From NCBI RefSeq assembly GCF_039595935.1, contig NZ_JBCNKR010000006.1, positions 1,426,001 to 1,490,000 of the forward strand: a stretch of DNA of 64,000 bases. Reading direction: 5' to 3'. Below are positions 63,356 to 64,000 of this stretch, one piece after another (position 1 is the first letter of the stretch; the number at the start of each line of letters is the position of its first letter). Made by a program: the position numbers and the translations under genes. This DNA comes from Flavobacterium sp. (GTDB lineage Bacteria > Bacteroidota > Bacteroidia > Flavobacteriales > Flavobacteriaceae). The notes under the pieces are model-generated. The model ran no database searches. It had not been told where the DNA came from and was given only the letters and a program-made list of their open reading frames with translations.

Positions 63356-64000
63356 TTAGATTTTTTTAGTCACATTATAATCAAAAACATTATCCCACAA
63401 TTCGTCAATTTTAATGAGCGCTTCGTTTACGGGAATAACGGTCCATTTTCCGTTAGTTTCAATTCCGAGGCCAATGCTTTTTAGTTTTAGTAAAGCATCA
63501 TTTACATCAAAATCCAATTCAGTTTTTAACTTCGAACTAAACCAGGATTCGATTTGTAGATCTAATTCAGAAGCCGTCAGCGGGTTTTGACTTTTGTTTA
63601 AAAATGAATATGCCAAAATAGTTTCTTTTAAAGCTTCTTCTTCGGATGAATTTAAAAGAGAATAAAAGGCACCGCTGTTGTTTCCGATGTTTTTAAAATA
63701 CAAACTGTCTGAAAGCATTTTAGAATATCTGATTTTCTTATTTATAAAATTGTTGTATTGTCTAAAACAATACGCTGCTAAAATTCCTAACGCGATTAAT
63801 CCTTGATTTAAAAACGTTTTACTGTTTAATAAATCGATAGTTTCACCTGTTTGATAGGCATCGTACATATTAATTAAAGCCGGAATTACTTTGGCACTTA
63901 ATAACGAAAGACCACCAAAAAGTCCCGGAACCCAAAGTAGCAGTTTGTCTTTTAAAGACATTTTAGGAACTGCGTTTGGAAAAATAGTTTCAAGATCGTT
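63356..64000 (-). CDS. DUF3754 family membrane protein, N-terminus cut by window edge
   Basis: The open frame runs to the end of the window on the minus strand: NDLETIFPNAVPK comes before the first internal ATG at 63961, so the true start lies outside. The segment after it (MSLKDKLLLWVPGLFGGLSL) matches the membrane region of DUF3754/TMEM143 proteins, where an acidic DLxxLFP motif precedes a hydrophobic hairpin. Two membrane segments (about 63830-63950) are followed by a soluble helical C-terminus. Function unknown. Confidence 0.8.
   Translation of the reverse strand, partial: NDLETIFPNAVPKMSLKDKLLLWVPGLFGGLSLLSAKVIPALINMYDAYQTGETIDLLNSKTFLNQGLIALGILAAYCFRQYNNFINKKIRYSKMLSDSLYFKNIGNNSGAFYSLLNSSEEEALKETILAYSFLNKSQNPLTASELDLQIESWFSSKLKTELDFDVNDALLKLKSIGLGIETNGKWTVIPVNEALIKIDELWDNVFDYNVTKKI

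Noticed and set aside
63172..63369. 65-codon plus-strand open frame between the DUF962 and DUF3754 genes
   Set aside because: It runs through repeat-like intergenic sequence (CTCGCAGATTATGCAG, AATCTGCTCAATCTGCCAG) and into the 3' end of the DUF3754 gene; composition is not protein-like.

Overview
The window is a low-GC chromosomal segment from a member of the Flavobacteriaceae, most likely a Flavobacterium. The pointers are gliding genes (gldB, gldC), -7 promoter boxes of the Bacteroidetes form TAnnTTTG ahead of many genes, DUF5916, YceI and GldB family proteins, a DnaG without zinc ligands, and few Shine-Dalgarno sequences. I see no rRNA operon, prophage, insertion sequence with a transposase, or CRISPR array.

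Layout. 1-10 kb (mostly minus strand): 5'-portion of a SNF2 helicase, a methyltransferase, methionine aminopeptidase, a DUF445 membrane protein, phosphoglycerate mutase GpmI and a DUF5916 outer-membrane protein. 10-14 kb: two convergent L,D-transpeptidase genes, a GNAT acetyltransferase, two identical tRNA-Gly(TCC) genes each with its own promoter, and peptidase E. 14-20 kb: a plus-strand run of three related carboxypeptidase-regulatory-domain proteins, a DUF6702 protein and an M1-type metallopeptidase, then tatA and a PAP2 phosphatase. 20-31 kb: an O-methyltransferase, small lipoproteins, a YceI/porin/YceI-like operon with a second yceI gene beside it, rlmN, a polyprenyl synthase, and an ECF sigma/anti-sigma/outer-membrane protein set. 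31-39 kb: dnaG, a LuxR-type response regulator, nadE divergent from gldBC, engB and an alpha/beta hydrolase.

39.2-55.7 kb is an almost complete dcw (division and cell wall) cluster in the order mraZ, rsmH, ftsL, PBP/ftsI, murE, mraY, murD, [four-helix-bundle gene], ftsW, murG, murC, ftsQ, ftsA, ftsZ, followed by a YqeY-like gene and tRNA-Arg(TCG). An array of GTGGT repeats ahead of mraZ looks like the MraZ operator. 56.6-64 kb holds small lipoproteins, membrane proteins and stand-alone enzymes, and the C-terminal part of a DUF3754 protein.

The main oddities are: (1) a second, diverged copy of the 3' end of rlmN just behind the gene, differing only at synonymous positions; (2) several intergenic arrays of different 7-nt repeats, often in inverted pairs, one pair flanking the four-helix-bundle gene inside the dcw cluster; (3) six single-base frameshifts in five otherwise normal genes, mostly in homopolymers, which look more like assembly errors than decay; (4) several families of REP-like hairpins. 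No complete new defence or metabolic system is evident. The best candidate for an undescribed functional unit is the three-paralogue/DUF6702/M1 peptidase operon.
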